A stretch of DNA of 64,000 bases, taken from Lichenibacterium dinghuense. Lineage in GTDB: Bacteria > Pseudomonadota > Alphaproteobacteria > Rhizobiales > Beijerinckiaceae. The notes under the pieces were generated by a model. The model ran no database searches and was not told the DNA's origin. It worked only from the letters and a program-made list of their open reading frames with translations. The position numbers and the translations under genes are program-made. The stretch spans positions 5,671,501-5,735,500 of the forward strand of contig NZ_JAJLMN010000001.1 of assembly GCF_021730615.1 (NCBI RefSeq), in the 5' to 3' direction. Shown one piece after another: positions 46,032-54,436 of the stretch. How positions within the stretch are numbered: position 1 is the first letter of the stretch; each line of letters starts with the position of its first letter.

Positions 46032-47120
46032 TCAGGTTTTGTTCGTCAGGGCGTGCCAGCGGCGGGACAGGTCGAGCGAGCGGTTGAGCCCCCGCGTGAC
46101 GGGGAGCTCGACCCACCGGTGCACCACCAGGGACAGCGCGATCGGCCCGACGAAGCACAGGCTTCCGTAGAGCTTCGGCGGGAGCGACGTGACGGGGACG
46201 AAGAGCTCGATCGTCCCGCCGAGGGCGCCGAAGAAGGCGTAATGGATGAGGTAGAGGGAATAGGACGCGTCGCCGAGCCGCTCCAGCGCCGACCGGATCC
46301 GGCCGGGGGCGGCGCGGCGATCGGGGCGCCACAGCACCGCGGCCGCCACCACGGCGCAGGCGGGCGGGCCCCACACGAATCCGCGATAGAGCAGCCAGAC
46401 ATCGACGGAATCGATCGTCAGCGCGAAGGTCGCGAGGCCGCCGACGGCCAGCGCGACGGCCGCCCAGAGCGGCAGGCGCCAGCCTCGGGCTTCCGCGACG
46501 GCGAGGCCGAGCCCGAGCACGAACTCCAGGATGTTCGTGTTCGTCCACCGGTCGAGCGGCCAGGGCAGCGCCGTCGCCAGGCCGAGGACCGCCATGGCGA
46601 TCAGGCCGATCGTCAGGACCAGGAGGGCCCGCCTCCGCGCCAGCGGCAGCACGGCCGCGAAGCAGGCGTAGAACAGCATCTCGAAGTTCAGCGTCCACCC
46701 CTGCGGGTGGAGCGGGAAGTCGCCTCCGTCGGCATGCGGGTAGAACAGGAAGAGGTAGGAGGCGGCGAACCAGCTCCAGGTTTCCGGCGGGAGTGGCGAG
46801 GCGCGTGAGGCCCAGAGGAACTGCACCGCGAACAGCGTCGTGAGGAGCCAGTAGAGCGGGACGAGGCGAATGACGCGGCGCGCGAGGAACAGGGCCGGGG
46901 CGCCTGGGGCGCCGAAGGCTCCGGCCGTGGAATGCACCATCACGAAGCCGGAGACGACGAAGAACAGGTCGACCCCCGCGGAGCCCGCCCCGACGTCGGG
47001 GAACTGCCCCGGGAAGCCGCGATCCCCGAACTCGTTGCCGATGTGGTAGACCAGCACCATCACGGCGGCCACGCCGCGGAGGATCTGGACGTTCGACAGG
47101 TGGCTCGGTGCGGCGGGCAC
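46032..47120 (-). CDS. Acyltransferase 3 family (OafA/YrhL-like) membrane protein
   Basis: A protein of about 362 residues with ten or so membrane segments. Family marks: NVQILRGVAAVMVLVYHIG (catalytic His region), GSAGVDLFFVVSGFVMVHS, ARRVIRLVPLYWL with the conserved Arg, and GDASYSLYLIHYAFFG near the end. These enzymes O-acylate surface polysaccharides or lipids. I chose the GTG at 47120 because the preceding codons read Arg/Pro-rich; the real start could be a little upstream. It is convergent with fliO (20 bp between stops). Confidence 0.82.
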   Translation of the reverse strand: MPAAPSHLSNVQILRGVAAVMVLVYHIGNEFGDRGFPGQFPDVGAGSAGVDLFFVVSGFVMVHSTAGAFGAPGAPALFLARRVIRLVPLYWLLTTLFAVQFLWASRASPLPPETWSWFAASYLFLFYPHADGGDFPLHPQGWTLNFEMLFYACFAAVLPLARRRALLVLTIGLIAMAVLGLATALPWPLDRWTNTNILEFVLGLGLAVAEARGWRLPLWAAVALAVGGLATFALTIDSVDVWLLYRGFVWGPPACAVVAAAVLWRPDRRAAPGRIRSALERLGDASYSLYLIHYAFFGALGGTIELFVPVTSLPPKLYGSLCFVGPIALSLVVHRWVELPVTRGLNRSLDLSRRWHALTNKT

Positions 47121-47271
47121 GGACGTGCGGGTCCGCGGCGAGGCGAGGGTCAAGGGCGTGCCGGCTCCGAGGTGCGACACGCCACCTTTAGCGCCGCGAG
47201 CTTGCGCCCGGCAAACCGACCCGACCCGCGTTGAGCGGCCCCGCGTCGCGCAGGACCGCGTGCTCGCCGTG

Positions 47272-47523
47272 TCAGAACGTGGGCATGCCGGCCGGGAGCG
47301 GGACGTCGCTGCGGTCCCCGCCGGGCACGACGGGCGGCACGGCCCAGCCCGGCGGGTCCGACACGTCGGCGCCAGGCCGCGGCCCGCCGCCGGGCACGTC
47401 GACCGAGTCCTCGCCTCCGACGGGCGGGAAGGCCGGCACGGCGCCGGGCACGGCGGGGTCAGCCGGATCGGCGGGATCGTCGACGGGCCTGGGCTTGTAG
47501 TCCGGGGGAAGATCGGTCGGCAT
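47272..47523 (-). CDS. Small Pro/Asp/Gly-rich protein
   Basis: An 83-residue low-complexity acidic protein built on Pro, Asp, Val and Gly (repeated DPADPADPAVPGAVP-like units) with no signal peptide or hydrophobic segment. It resembles in composition the 72-residue protein at 63212-63430. Such short Pro-rich hypothetical proteins occur repeatedly in Methylobacteriaceae; function unknown. Likely disordered. Confidence 0.5.
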   Translation of the reverse strand: MPTDLPPDYKPRPVDDPADPADPAVPGAVPAFPPVGGEDSVDVPGGGPRPGADVSDPPGWAVPPVVPGGDRSDVPLPAGMPTF

Positions 47524-47735
47524 GGGATGGCTCCGGCCGGCGCCTCCGCAGAGGCGCCTCGCCCCGTCAACGCGCGGTGCCGAGATCCGGTCCATGGCCG
47601 GGCAGCGCCGGACGGTCCAGCACTGAAGTTTCATGGAGGTCTCGCCCGCTCACCGCGTGACGACGAGGATGAACCATGGCGCACCCGTCAGGCTCAAGCG
47701 GGCCGGTCACCCCTGCTCTAAGCTGTTGTTTATGC

Positions 47736-48173
47736 TCATGTAGCACCGGATGTCGAGGAGGAACGTGTCACTACCTGTGATACCTCATCGGCCATGTCGG
47801 TTGAGGGGTCGTCCGCGAGCATCGAGTCGCTCTCGTTGCCCGCACTCTCGTTGGCTGTTGACGCTGTCGGGGCCTCGATTGGCTTGAACGTGAGCGGGTC
47901 AAGAAACTCTAGCTTGTCAGAGAAAACGTCCTTGACAAACTTGACTCCGCCGAACTCGCTGCCCGCTTTACGGACTATGGCACCGAGAAGGCGTGGACCT
48001 CGGACCATCGACCAAGTGTAACGCTGCTCGCCCGCTCCCTTGTTACCGGCGACGACGTTCTTCATGGTGGCTGCGTCCGAGCCGACGGGACCTACTGCCT
48101 GGAAGACTTTTCGTTCCAAATCGAATGTGAGCGCAACGAAGTCTTTCGGTGTTATGTTGTCGAGAGCTTTCAT
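47736..48173 (-). CDS. Hypothetical protein of foreign composition
   Basis: A 145-residue protein with a strong AAGGAG ribosome-binding site seven bases before the ATG. The N-terminal 100 residues look globular (DFVALTFDLERKVFQAVG, RYTWSMVRGPRLLGAIVRK, FGGVKFVKDVFSDKLEFLDP); the last 40 are Ser/Thr/Asp/Glu-rich and probably disordered. No family recognised. Its base composition is clearly lower in GC than the neighbours, and it is the first gene of the mobile-element-rich segment, so it is probably cargo of an acquired element. Confidence 0.65.
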   Translation of the reverse strand: MKALDNITPKDFVALTFDLERKVFQAVGPVGSDAATMKNVVAGNKGAGEQRYTWSMVRGPRLLGAIVRKAGSEFGGVKFVKDVFSDKLEFLDPLTFKPIEAPTASTANESAGNESDSMLADDPSTDMADEVSQVVTRSSSTSGAT

Positions 48174-48423
48174 TTACTACTCCTTATTGTTCTAGATGCT
48201 GAAATCGACGACTTCGAGAAGAGCATACTACCGTCGTCCGAGCGGGCGTTCTGACCTACGCCTTTCACCGCCCTACGAGAGGAGGGCACCGCCAGTCCAC
48301 ATCGGTGCCACGAAGGAACACACCGACCGGCGAAGCCGAACAACAATGCTAGGGTTTACCCGAAACTGCGAACTGGGTGGTGGGGGTCAAAACCTCAGGG
48401 TCCCACGGTGCCGGATGGGACCC
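48174..48423. other. Non-coding flank left of IS630
   Basis: About 250 bp with no credible gene. It contains the promoter region of the hypothetical gene at 47736-48173 and ends at the TA target of the IS630 insertion. Confidence 0.4.
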
Positions 48424-48438
48424 TAGAGCTATTTCCGA

Positions 48439-49014
48439 TCAGGTTGGGTCGTAGGCATCGTAGCCAGCCGCGGCGAGGTAGTTGCGGCACTCGTCAGGAG
48501 TGAAGCGGGTAAAGGCTTCCCGGATGGCGACGCGCAGATCCGTGACGGTGCGGGCCGCCGCTGTGCGAAGCAAGGCCTTCAGCTTGGCGAAGGCGTTCTC
48601 GATAGGATTGAAGTCAGGGCTGTATGCCGGAAGGTAGAGCAAGCGAGCCCCCGCTGTTTCGATGGCCTCCCGCACGCCTTTCACCTTGTGAGCGCTCAGG
48701 TTGTCCATCACGACCGTGTCGCCGGGCTTGAGGGCCGGGATGAGGACGTCGGTGACGTAGGCCAGAAACCGCGCCCCGTTTGTGGCGCCGTCCATCAGTT
48801 CGATCGCAAAGGGACCGCTTCCCCGCAGGGCCGCCGTGACCGTGGTGGTCTTGTAGTGCCCGTGCGGCACCGCGATGCGGCAGCGCTCGCCACGCCTCGC
48901 CCGGCCATGGCGGCGGGTCATGTTGGTGGCCGCCGCTGTCTCATCGAGAAAGACGACCCGCTCGGGGTCCACGTCGAGTTGACCCTCGAACCAGTCCTCG
49001 CGCGCCTTCATCAC
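48439..49014 (-). CDS. IS630 transposase, OrfB part (DDE domain)
   Basis: A 191-residue DDE_3-type catalytic half. Catalytic residues: Asp in [14 protein letters not shown], Asp in [14 protein letters not shown], Glu in [16 protein letters not shown]. In the fused product it would be preceded by a [14 protein letters not shown] linker read in this frame after slippage, matching full-length IS630 transposases, so the ATG shown is probably not used on its own. Confidence 0.9.
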   Translation of the reverse strand: MMKAREDWFEGQLDVDPERVVFLDETAAATNMTRRHGRARRGERCRIAVPHGHYKTTTVTAALRGSGPFAIELMDGATNGARFLAYVTDVLIPALKPGDTVVMDNLSAHKVKGVREAIETAGARLLYLPAYSPDFNPIENAFAKLKALLRTAAARTVTDLRVAIREAFTRFTPDECRNYLAAAGYDAYDPT

Positions 49015-49403
49015 GTCGGAACGGCTTTGCTCGGCGGCGTGCAGATCCCTTTTTTACGGCTGATCTTGTGGCGCACGAAGAAGCGGTGCAGCCCGCTCGT
49101 GCTCGTGCTGACACCCTTCTCGCGCAAGCTTTCACGCAGCTCGCGCAGGTACGCCTGCGGCTCCGCCTCGCACGCCTGCAGGATCATCTCCGCGTGGGCC
49201 TCGATGTTGCGGGAGCGCTGGTCTCCGCCCATCGGCTTGGCCGCGACCACGCCCTCGGCCCGGAAGCGGGCTTGCCAGCGGATCGCCGTCGCGATCCCGA
49301 CACCGAAACGCTCGGCCGCCTGGCGGCAGGAGGAGCCCGCCTCGACAGCGGCCAGAACACGCTCGCGTAGGTCCACAGACAGGGCTCTTGGCATCAGGGG
49401 CAT
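49011..49403 (-). CDS. IS630 transposase, OrfA part (helix-turn-helix) with -1 frameshift site
   Basis: A 130-residue N-terminal half with paired helix-turn-helix modules ([40 protein letters not shown]) and the linker [10 protein letters not shown]. On the minus strand the codons CGT AAA AAA GGG form a slippery A6G run at 49055-49048; a -1 shift there enters the OrfB frame and gives one transposase of about 320 residues. Confidence 0.88.
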   Translation of the reverse strand: MPLMPRALSVDLRERVLAAVEAGSSCRQAAERFGVGIATAIRWQARFRAEGVVAAKPMGGDQRSRNIEAHAEMILQACEAEPQAYLRELRESLREKGVSTSTSGLHRFFVRHKISRKKGICTPPSKAVPT

Positions 49404-49688
49404 CCCGCAAAGGTTGCCCTCACCGAATCACAACCCGGCCGAACCCGCTACACCGTCCCGACTCAAACCGGACGGAAACAGCTCTAAACGTCCCTGCCCC
49501 GTCGCGTTTTCGTTTGCACCACATAGGCCTTTTTGGGGTTCGCCTTCGTCGGCCTTGGGAAGGTCGAGGCGGCCCGCGCGGTCTACATCATCCCCGGGAA
49601 CGTAATGCCGGGAGATGGTCCCGGCCGTGCATTGGTGCAGCTGCCGGGGCTGAGAGGTCTGAAAAACCTCGTTAGGTCCCCTCATATT

Positions 49689-50324
49689 TCAGGCGGCCCA
49701 GGTTGCCAGCGACGCCTCCGCCTCCGCGGGGTTGTCCCTGATGCGGTAGACGGTCTGGCGGGACAGACCCGTGGCCGCGGAGATGACGGACGGGTTGGCG
49801 CCCTGCCCCAGCATGTCGCGCACCTGGGCCAGCGTGTCGGCCGTGAACGAGGGCTTGCGGCCGCGATACTTCTCGCCCGCGTTAGCCTTCGCATGGGCGA
49901 TGCCAGCCCTCTGGGCGTCCTTCGTTGCCTCGGCCTGGGCCTGGGCGGTGGCGGACATGAAGGCAATGAGCGAGTCTCGCACGGCCATCTGAACGGGGTC
50001 TGTGGTGGCGCCATCGAAGACCATGCCGTTGATGACCGTGCGGACAACGACGCCACGGCGCATGAACTCGCGGATGGTGTCCGTCACGTCCTCATAGTTC
50101 CGGCCCAGGCGGTCCACCCAACGGACCACAAGGACATCGCCCCTGCGGAGCATGTCGAACAGCCTGCGGCCCTGGGGACGTTCCGCAAGGCGCGTGGTGA
50201 CGCCAGACACGCCCTCATCGGCCACGACCTCATCGATGTGGAACCCGGCCGCTTCCGCTTGGGTGCGCTGGTGTCCGATGGTCTGTTCGGCCGTCGAGAC
50301 GCGAGCGTAGAGGATGGTGGTCAT
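49689..50324 (-). CDS. Serine recombinase of the resolvase/invertase family
   Basis: A 211-residue protein. Catalytic domain with the nucleophile Ser in ILYARVSTAEQT (about residue 10), VVRWVDRLGRNYED, and a C-terminal helix-turn-helix GANPSVISAATGLSRQTVYR. It is the size of Tn3-type resolvases and plasmid Par-type resolvases. The ATG at 50324 was chosen because similarity begins there. Direct repeats of GTGTCCG lie just upstream and could be its binding sites. No Tn3 transposase is in the window. Confidence 0.88.
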   Translation of the reverse strand: MTTILYARVSTAEQTIGHQRTQAEAAGFHIDEVVADEGVSGVTTRLAERPQGRRLFDMLRRGDVLVVRWVDRLGRNYEDVTDTIREFMRRGVVVRTVINGMVFDGATTDPVQMAVRDSLIAFMSATAQAQAEATKDAQRAGIAHAKANAGEKYRGRKPSFTADTLAQVRDMLGQGANPSVISAATGLSRQTVYRIRDNPAEAEASLATWAA

Positions 50325-50336
50325 GTCGGCCTCCAT

Positions 50337-50374
50337 GTGTCCGCTGAGATGGTGTCCGCATCTAGCAGTGTCCG
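50337..50374. repeat. Three GTGTCCG direct repeats upstream of the serine recombinase
   Basis: GTGTCCG occurs at 50337-50343, 50352-50358 and 50368-50374, spaced 15 and 16 bp. Inverted CGGAC copies follow near 50395 and 50446. The array starts 13 bp before the recombinase start codon and may be a res or operator site. Confidence 0.45.
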
Positions 50375-50691
50375 TTGGGCGAAGCCAACCCATACGGACG
50401 TCCTTTTCAGGCCAATCCCGACTGTCCTCATAGGTATACCCGTGCGGACATCAGAGAAGGTGATGAGTGCGGCTCGCGACTGACCCACGGCACCATGCGT
50501 GCCGGACCAGGGTGGCCGCTGTCGGCCGGAGCCCCCTTTAGGGGGAACGCCAGTCCCCGCCATGCCGCGGCGGCGCAGTCACCCGTCAGGGCCCAAGCCG
50601 GAGGCGAAGGGAGGCAGGGGAATCGCATTTGAAGTTCTGGGGTAGCGTGGTGGTGCCTTGAGTGGTTTGAGATGGCCGATGGAGGCCGTCG

Positions 50692-50997
50692 ATGAACTTT
50701 GTGATCTCGATGCTTCGGGACGTTCCCGACCCGCGCACCGGCAACGCGACGCGTCACAGCCTTCTCGACGTGCTGACGATCGCGCTCGTGGCGTCGATCT
50801 GCGGCTGCGAAAGCTGCGTCGATTTCGCTGACTTTGCCGAGGACCGAGAAGATCTTTTCCGCGAGTTTCTGGAGCTGAGCAACGGTCTGCCGAGCCACGA
50901 CACGTTCTCGCGGCTATTCCGTCTGCTCGACCCTGAAGCTTTGTCGCGCTGTTTTGGACGTTTTCTGGACCATGTCGGCACAGACGGGTCAGGCGTG
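50692..50997 (+). pseudogene. ISAs1 transposase, 5' part
   Basis: 102 residues of the N-terminal ISAs1-associated domain: PDPRTGNATRHSLLDVLTIA followed by a Cys-rich ASICGCESCVDFADF segment and GLPSHDTFSRLFRLLDPEAL, the family hallmark. It ends at TDGSGV where the IS21 element enters. Joining it to the codons from 53619 gives TDGSGVLAVDGKTLRR, a perfect family continuation. Confidence 0.9.
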
Positions 50998-51145
50998 TGC
51001 AGATTCCGACGAAGCCGGCCGGGTATTCCGATTTCAAGCCGGCCAGCATTCCAACATAAAGCCGGCCACCGTTCCGATCTGAAGGCGGCCACGGCGGCGG
51101 CGTCCCGCGGGTCGGGGTGGTAGATCGTCGAAGGGTCGTTTCGGG

Positions 51146-51889
51146 TCAAGCCGGCTGGTCGGCAGGGCGGTGCTTGCGCAGGCTGTCGCCGGACAGCTCG
51201 ATCCGGTAGGCGTTGTGGATCAGGCGATCGAGCACGGCGTCGGCCAAGGTCGGGATGGCGATCATCTCGTACCAGCGGTCGACCGGCACCTGGCTGGTGA
51301 TCAGCACCGAGCCGGCGTCGTAGCGGTCCTCCACGATTTCCAGGAGATCGCGCGCCTGCTCGGCGCTGAGAGGCTCGGGGCCCCAGTCGTCGAGGATCAG
51401 CAGCCTGGCACGCGCGAGCTGCTTAAGGATCTTGGCGTAGCGGCCGTCGCCCCGTGCCAGGCCGAGCGCCGCGAACAGGCGTGGCACGCGGTAGTACAGG
51501 ACCGACAGGTCCTCCCGGCAGGCCTTCTGGCCGAGCGCGCAGGCGAGCCAGCTTTTGCCGACACCGCACGGCCCGGTGATCACCAGGTTGCGCCGGCCGC
51601 GGATCCAGTCGCAGCCGGACAGCTTGAGGAACAGGGCGCGGTCGAGGCCGCGGTGGGCGCGGTAGTCGACGTCCTCGACGCTGGCGGGATGGCGCAGGTG
51701 GGCGGCACGGGCGCGGGTCTCGAAGCGCTTCTGCTCGCGCAAGGTCTTCTCGTGCTCGAGGATGATGCCGAGCCACTCGGCATGCGTCAGCGTCTGCGCT
51801 TCCGGGTTTCCGTCCAGGGTCTTGTAGCCCTGCGCCATGCCATGAAGGCCAAGGCCGTGCAGGAGTTCGAGGGTGGGATGAGCAAGCAT
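51146..51889 (-). CDS. istB: IS21 helper ATPase IstB
   Basis: A 247-residue DnaC-like AAA+ ATPase. Walker A is ITGPCGVGKSWLACALG, Walker B ARLLILDDWGPEPL, followed by SVLITSQVPVDRWYE (sensor). It assembles on target DNA and activates IstA. The ATG follows istA by 14 bp; GGAG lies upstream. Length is normal and no break is seen. Confidence 0.92.
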   Translation of the reverse strand: MLAHPTLELLHGLGLHGMAQGYKTLDGNPEAQTLTHAEWLGIILEHEKTLREQKRFETRARAAHLRHPASVEDVDYRAHRGLDRALFLKLSGCDWIRGRRNLVITGPCGVGKSWLACALGQKACREDLSVLYYRVPRLFAALGLARGDGRYAKILKQLARARLLILDDWGPEPLSAEQARDLLEIVEDRYDAGSVLITSQVPVDRWYEMIAIPTLADAVLDRLIHNAYRIELSGDSLRKHRPADQPA

Positions 51890-51903
51890 CTTCAAGTCTC
51901 CTG

Positions 51904-53442
51904 TCAGTGGAAGTAACCTGCGCCGCGCAGGTTCGGGTGATCGATGATCTTTGTCGTCTCTGTTTTCCGGGCTGTCTTGTCGAGGTTGTTGGCGATGATG
52001 GAAGCGATGCTCTTGTAGGTGAAAGCACCGTTGGCCGTGGCGCGCGCCGAGATGGCTTCCGCCCTGGCCGGGGCGAGGCCGCGATACAGGCGCAGCACTC
52101 CCAGGCAGGTGCGGAAGCCCTGCTCGGGATGAGGGCGCCCGTGCAGGATGGCGATGACGAGTCCCTCGGTTTCGGGGCCGATCTCCCGCCCCCAGCGCTC
52201 GAAGCGGGCCGGCGTCCATTCCGCGTAACGGCGATGGGCGCTCGGCATGTGCGCGGCATCGGTGCCGTGCCGGGCGCCGCCGTAACGCCGGTCGTGGGCG
52301 GCCACGCGCTGGCCGCGGTGGAGCACCTCGACGGTTCGGTCCGTCAGGCGCACGTCCACCTGCTCGCGGATCAGGGCGTGGGGCACCGAGTACAGGAAGC
52401 CGGCGGCCTCGACGTGGTAGTCGAGGTTGACCCGTGCCAGGCGCCACTCGGCGAAGGCGTAGGGCGTCGCCGGCAGGGGCAGCAGGGCAGCCCGCTCCAC
52501 GGCCTCGAACAGCGCTCGGCGCGTGGTGCCGAGGCGGCGCATGGGATGGGCGTCGATGCGCTCCACCATGGCCGCGATGGCGGCGTTGCACTCGGCCAGC
52601 GAGAAGAACGTCTGGGCCCGCAGGCGCCCGAGAATGTAGCTCTGGGCGAAGCGGACGCCGTTCTCCACCTTGGCCTTGTCGCGCGGCTTCCTCGGCCGGG
52701 CCGGCAGCACGCCGATGCCGTAGTGCTCGGCCATGGCGCCGTAGGAGCGGTTGATCTCCGGATCGTAGAAGGACGCCTTGTTGACCCCGCTCTTGAGGTT
52801 GTCGGGCACCACGAGGCGCGGCACGCCGCCCAGAAAGCCGAACAGGCGCACGTGGGCGCCGATCCAGTCCGGCAGCGCCTGGGTCCACGTGGCCTCGGCA
52901 TAAGTGAGGCTGGAGGCGCCCAGCACGGCCACGAAGATCTCGGCCTGCCTCACCACGCCGGTGGCGGGATCGACGATGGGCACGCGCTTGCCGGAGTAGT
53001 CGACGAACACCTTGTCGCCGGCGGCATGGTGCTGGCGCATGACTGGCATGACGCGGCGTTCGAACTCCCTGTAAAGATCGCAGAAGCGCGAGTATCCGTA
53101 GCCGCCTGGCTCCGTTCCGCGGTACTCCTCCCAAAGCACCATCAGGTTGACGCCGGGCCGGCGCATCTCGCGGACCATGGACGGCCAGTCGGGCTCGACC
53201 CGACGTCTGACGCCCTGCTTCACGCCGACGCGATTGAACAGCCGCTGTTCGAGGATGACGTCGGTGATCCCTTCATCGATCGGCCAAGCCAGGCCCGCAG
53301 CGGACACGCGGGCGAGGTTGTCCTGGACGGTAGACCGCGCGATGCCGAGCGTTCGGCCGATCTCGCGGGCGCTCACCCCGTCACGGGCGAGCCGGAGCAT
53401 GTGTCGAATCTGTCGCATCGTCAGCTCTCTCCTGGCCGGCAT
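51904..53442 (-). CDS. istA: IS21 transposase IstA
   Basis: A 512-residue transposase. N-terminal helix-turn-helix (LARDGVSAREIGRTLGIARS), catalytic DDE core with Asp in KVFVDYSGKRVPIVD, Asp in VPDNLKSGVNKASF and Glu in KPRDKAKVENGVRF, then the C-terminal beta-barrel and basic tail. Full length and uninterrupted, so with istB the element may be mobile. Confidence 0.92.
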   Translation of the reverse strand: MPARRELTMRQIRHMLRLARDGVSAREIGRTLGIARSTVQDNLARVSAAGLAWPIDEGITDVILEQRLFNRVGVKQGVRRRVEPDWPSMVREMRRPGVNLMVLWEEYRGTEPGGYGYSRFCDLYREFERRVMPVMRQHHAAGDKVFVDYSGKRVPIVDPATGVVRQAEIFVAVLGASSLTYAEATWTQALPDWIGAHVRLFGFLGGVPRLVVPDNLKSGVNKASFYDPEINRSYGAMAEHYGIGVLPARPRKPRDKAKVENGVRFAQSYILGRLRAQTFFSLAECNAAIAAMVERIDAHPMRRLGTTRRALFEAVERAALLPLPATPYAFAEWRLARVNLDYHVEAAGFLYSVPHALIREQVDVRLTDRTVEVLHRGQRVAAHDRRYGGARHGTDAAHMPSAHRRYAEWTPARFERWGREIGPETEGLVIAILHGRPHPEQGFRTCLGVLRLYRGLAPARAEAISARATANGAFTYKSIASIIANNLDKTARKTETTKIIDHPNLRGAGYFH

Positions 53443-53618
53443 CCCGATCTCCTCGCGTTGGGGCGAGGCAGGGTGTCGCGGTTGCTGACCTGCGGGGACG
53501 CTCTTGCCGGATCAGGGTGGCCGGCTTCATCTCGGAACGGTGGCCGGCATCAAATCGGAACGGCGACCGGCTTCATCTCGGAATCAGTGGCCGGCTTCAG
53601 TCGGAATCCGCAGGCGTG

Positions 53619-54431
53619 CTGGCCGTGGACGGCAAAACGCTGCGACGTTCCTTTGACCGGGCGGCCGGCGCCTCTCCGCTGCACGTCGTCACGGCCTTTG
53701 CGGCCGACGCGCGGCTCGTGCTGGGTCATCGCGCGATGGCGGCGGGCGAGAACGAGATCGTGGCGGCCCGCGCCCTTCTGGGCTGCCTGGATCTCGGCGG
53801 CACGCTGGTGACAGCCGACGCGATCCACTGCCAGCGCGACACGGCCGCGGCCGTGCTGGAGCGGGGCGGCGACTATCTGTTCTCGCTCAAGGCCAACAGC
53901 CCCGCCATGTTGGCCGATGTCGAAGCCTTCTTTGCCGCGCCCGACACGCGGAACGCGCTGAACTGGCACAAGACGGTGGATGCCGACCACGGACGCATCG
54001 AGCGGCGGCGTCACGCGACCACGCAGGATGTGTCCTGGCTGTTTTCCGACCGGCGCTATGCGGGCGAACCCGCCATGCCGGGCCTGACCACCGTCGCCGT
54101 GGTGGACAGCACTGTGGAACGCGACAGACAGACGAGCCGCTCGCGACGCTACTATCTGTCCTCGGCGTGCCTTGCGCCCGAGCGTTTCGCCGCTGCCGTA
54201 CGGGCGCATTGGAGCATCGAGAACAGCCAGCACTGGGTGCTGGACACGACCTTCGACGAGGACCGCGCACGCAACCGCAAGGACAACGGCCCGGAAAATC
54301 TCGCCGTGCTGCGTCGCTTGGCCCTCAACGTCCTGCGCACGGCGAGGCCGGACATCTCGATCAAGCGTAAACGCAAAAGGGCCGGATGGTCCGACGCCTT
54401 CGCACGATCCATCCTCGCCCAAATACGATAG
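53619..54431 (+). pseudogene. ISAs1 transposase, 3' part
   Basis: 270 residues containing the DDE core: first Asp in VLAVDGKTLRRSFD, second in LVTADAIHCQRDTA, and the Glu in HWSIENSQHWVLDTTFDED near the end. Continuous to its natural stop close to the right terminal repeat. Inactive only because of the IS21 insertion upstream; the total after removal is 372 residues, the normal family length. Confidence 0.9.
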
Positions 54432-54436
54432 CCCTG

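Larger units (their letters stand above)
48426..49484 (-). mobile_element. IS630-family insertion sequence
   Basis: A 1059-bp element flanked by TA on both sides (48424-48425 and 49485-49486), the target duplicated by IS630 elements. Terminal inverted repeats: left GAGCTATTTCCGATCAGGTT and right (reverse complement) GAGCTGTTTCCGTCCGGTTT, 16 of 20 identical. It carries two overlapping frames joined by a -1 slippage site. Nothing seen is broken, so it may still be active. Confidence 0.88.
50998..53612 (-). mobile_element. IS21-family insertion sequence
   Basis: A 2615-bp element. Ends start TGCAGATTCCGACGAAGCC (50998) and, on the other strand, TGCGGATTCCGACTGAAGCC (53612), and are flanked by the 6-bp duplication GGCGTG (50992-50997, 53613-53618). 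Both ends hold multiple degenerate GCCGGC...TTCC(G/A)A repeats, typical of IS21. It carries istA and istB on the minus strand. Confidence 0.9.
50615..54436 (+). mobile_element. ISAs1-family element, interrupted by an IS21-family element
   Basis: Left end CAGGGGAATCGCATTTG (50615-50631) and right end, reverse complement, CAGGGCTATCGTATTTG (54436-54420) agree at 14 of 17 positions. The outer element is about 1.2 kb without the 2615-bp insertion plus its target copy. No clear target duplication flanks it. Its transposase is split into 50692-50997 and 53619-54431. Confidence 0.78.

Noticed and set aside
44898-46808. A single 636-residue protein starting with FliO.
   Set aside because: After about residue 255 it is Arg/Pro-rich noise antisense to the acyltransferase gene; the real C-terminus is in the neighbouring frame.
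47569-47593. EcfG-like promoter before the Pro-rich gene at 47272 (GGACC-N16-CGTT on the minus strand).
   Set aside because: One mismatch in the -35 element; not distinguishable from chance in GC-rich DNA, though position (46 bp upstream of the start) is suitable.
50600-50614. Target-site duplication for ISAs1.
   Set aside because: Bases left of 50615 and right of 54436 do not match over 8-10 bp, so no duplication is claimed.
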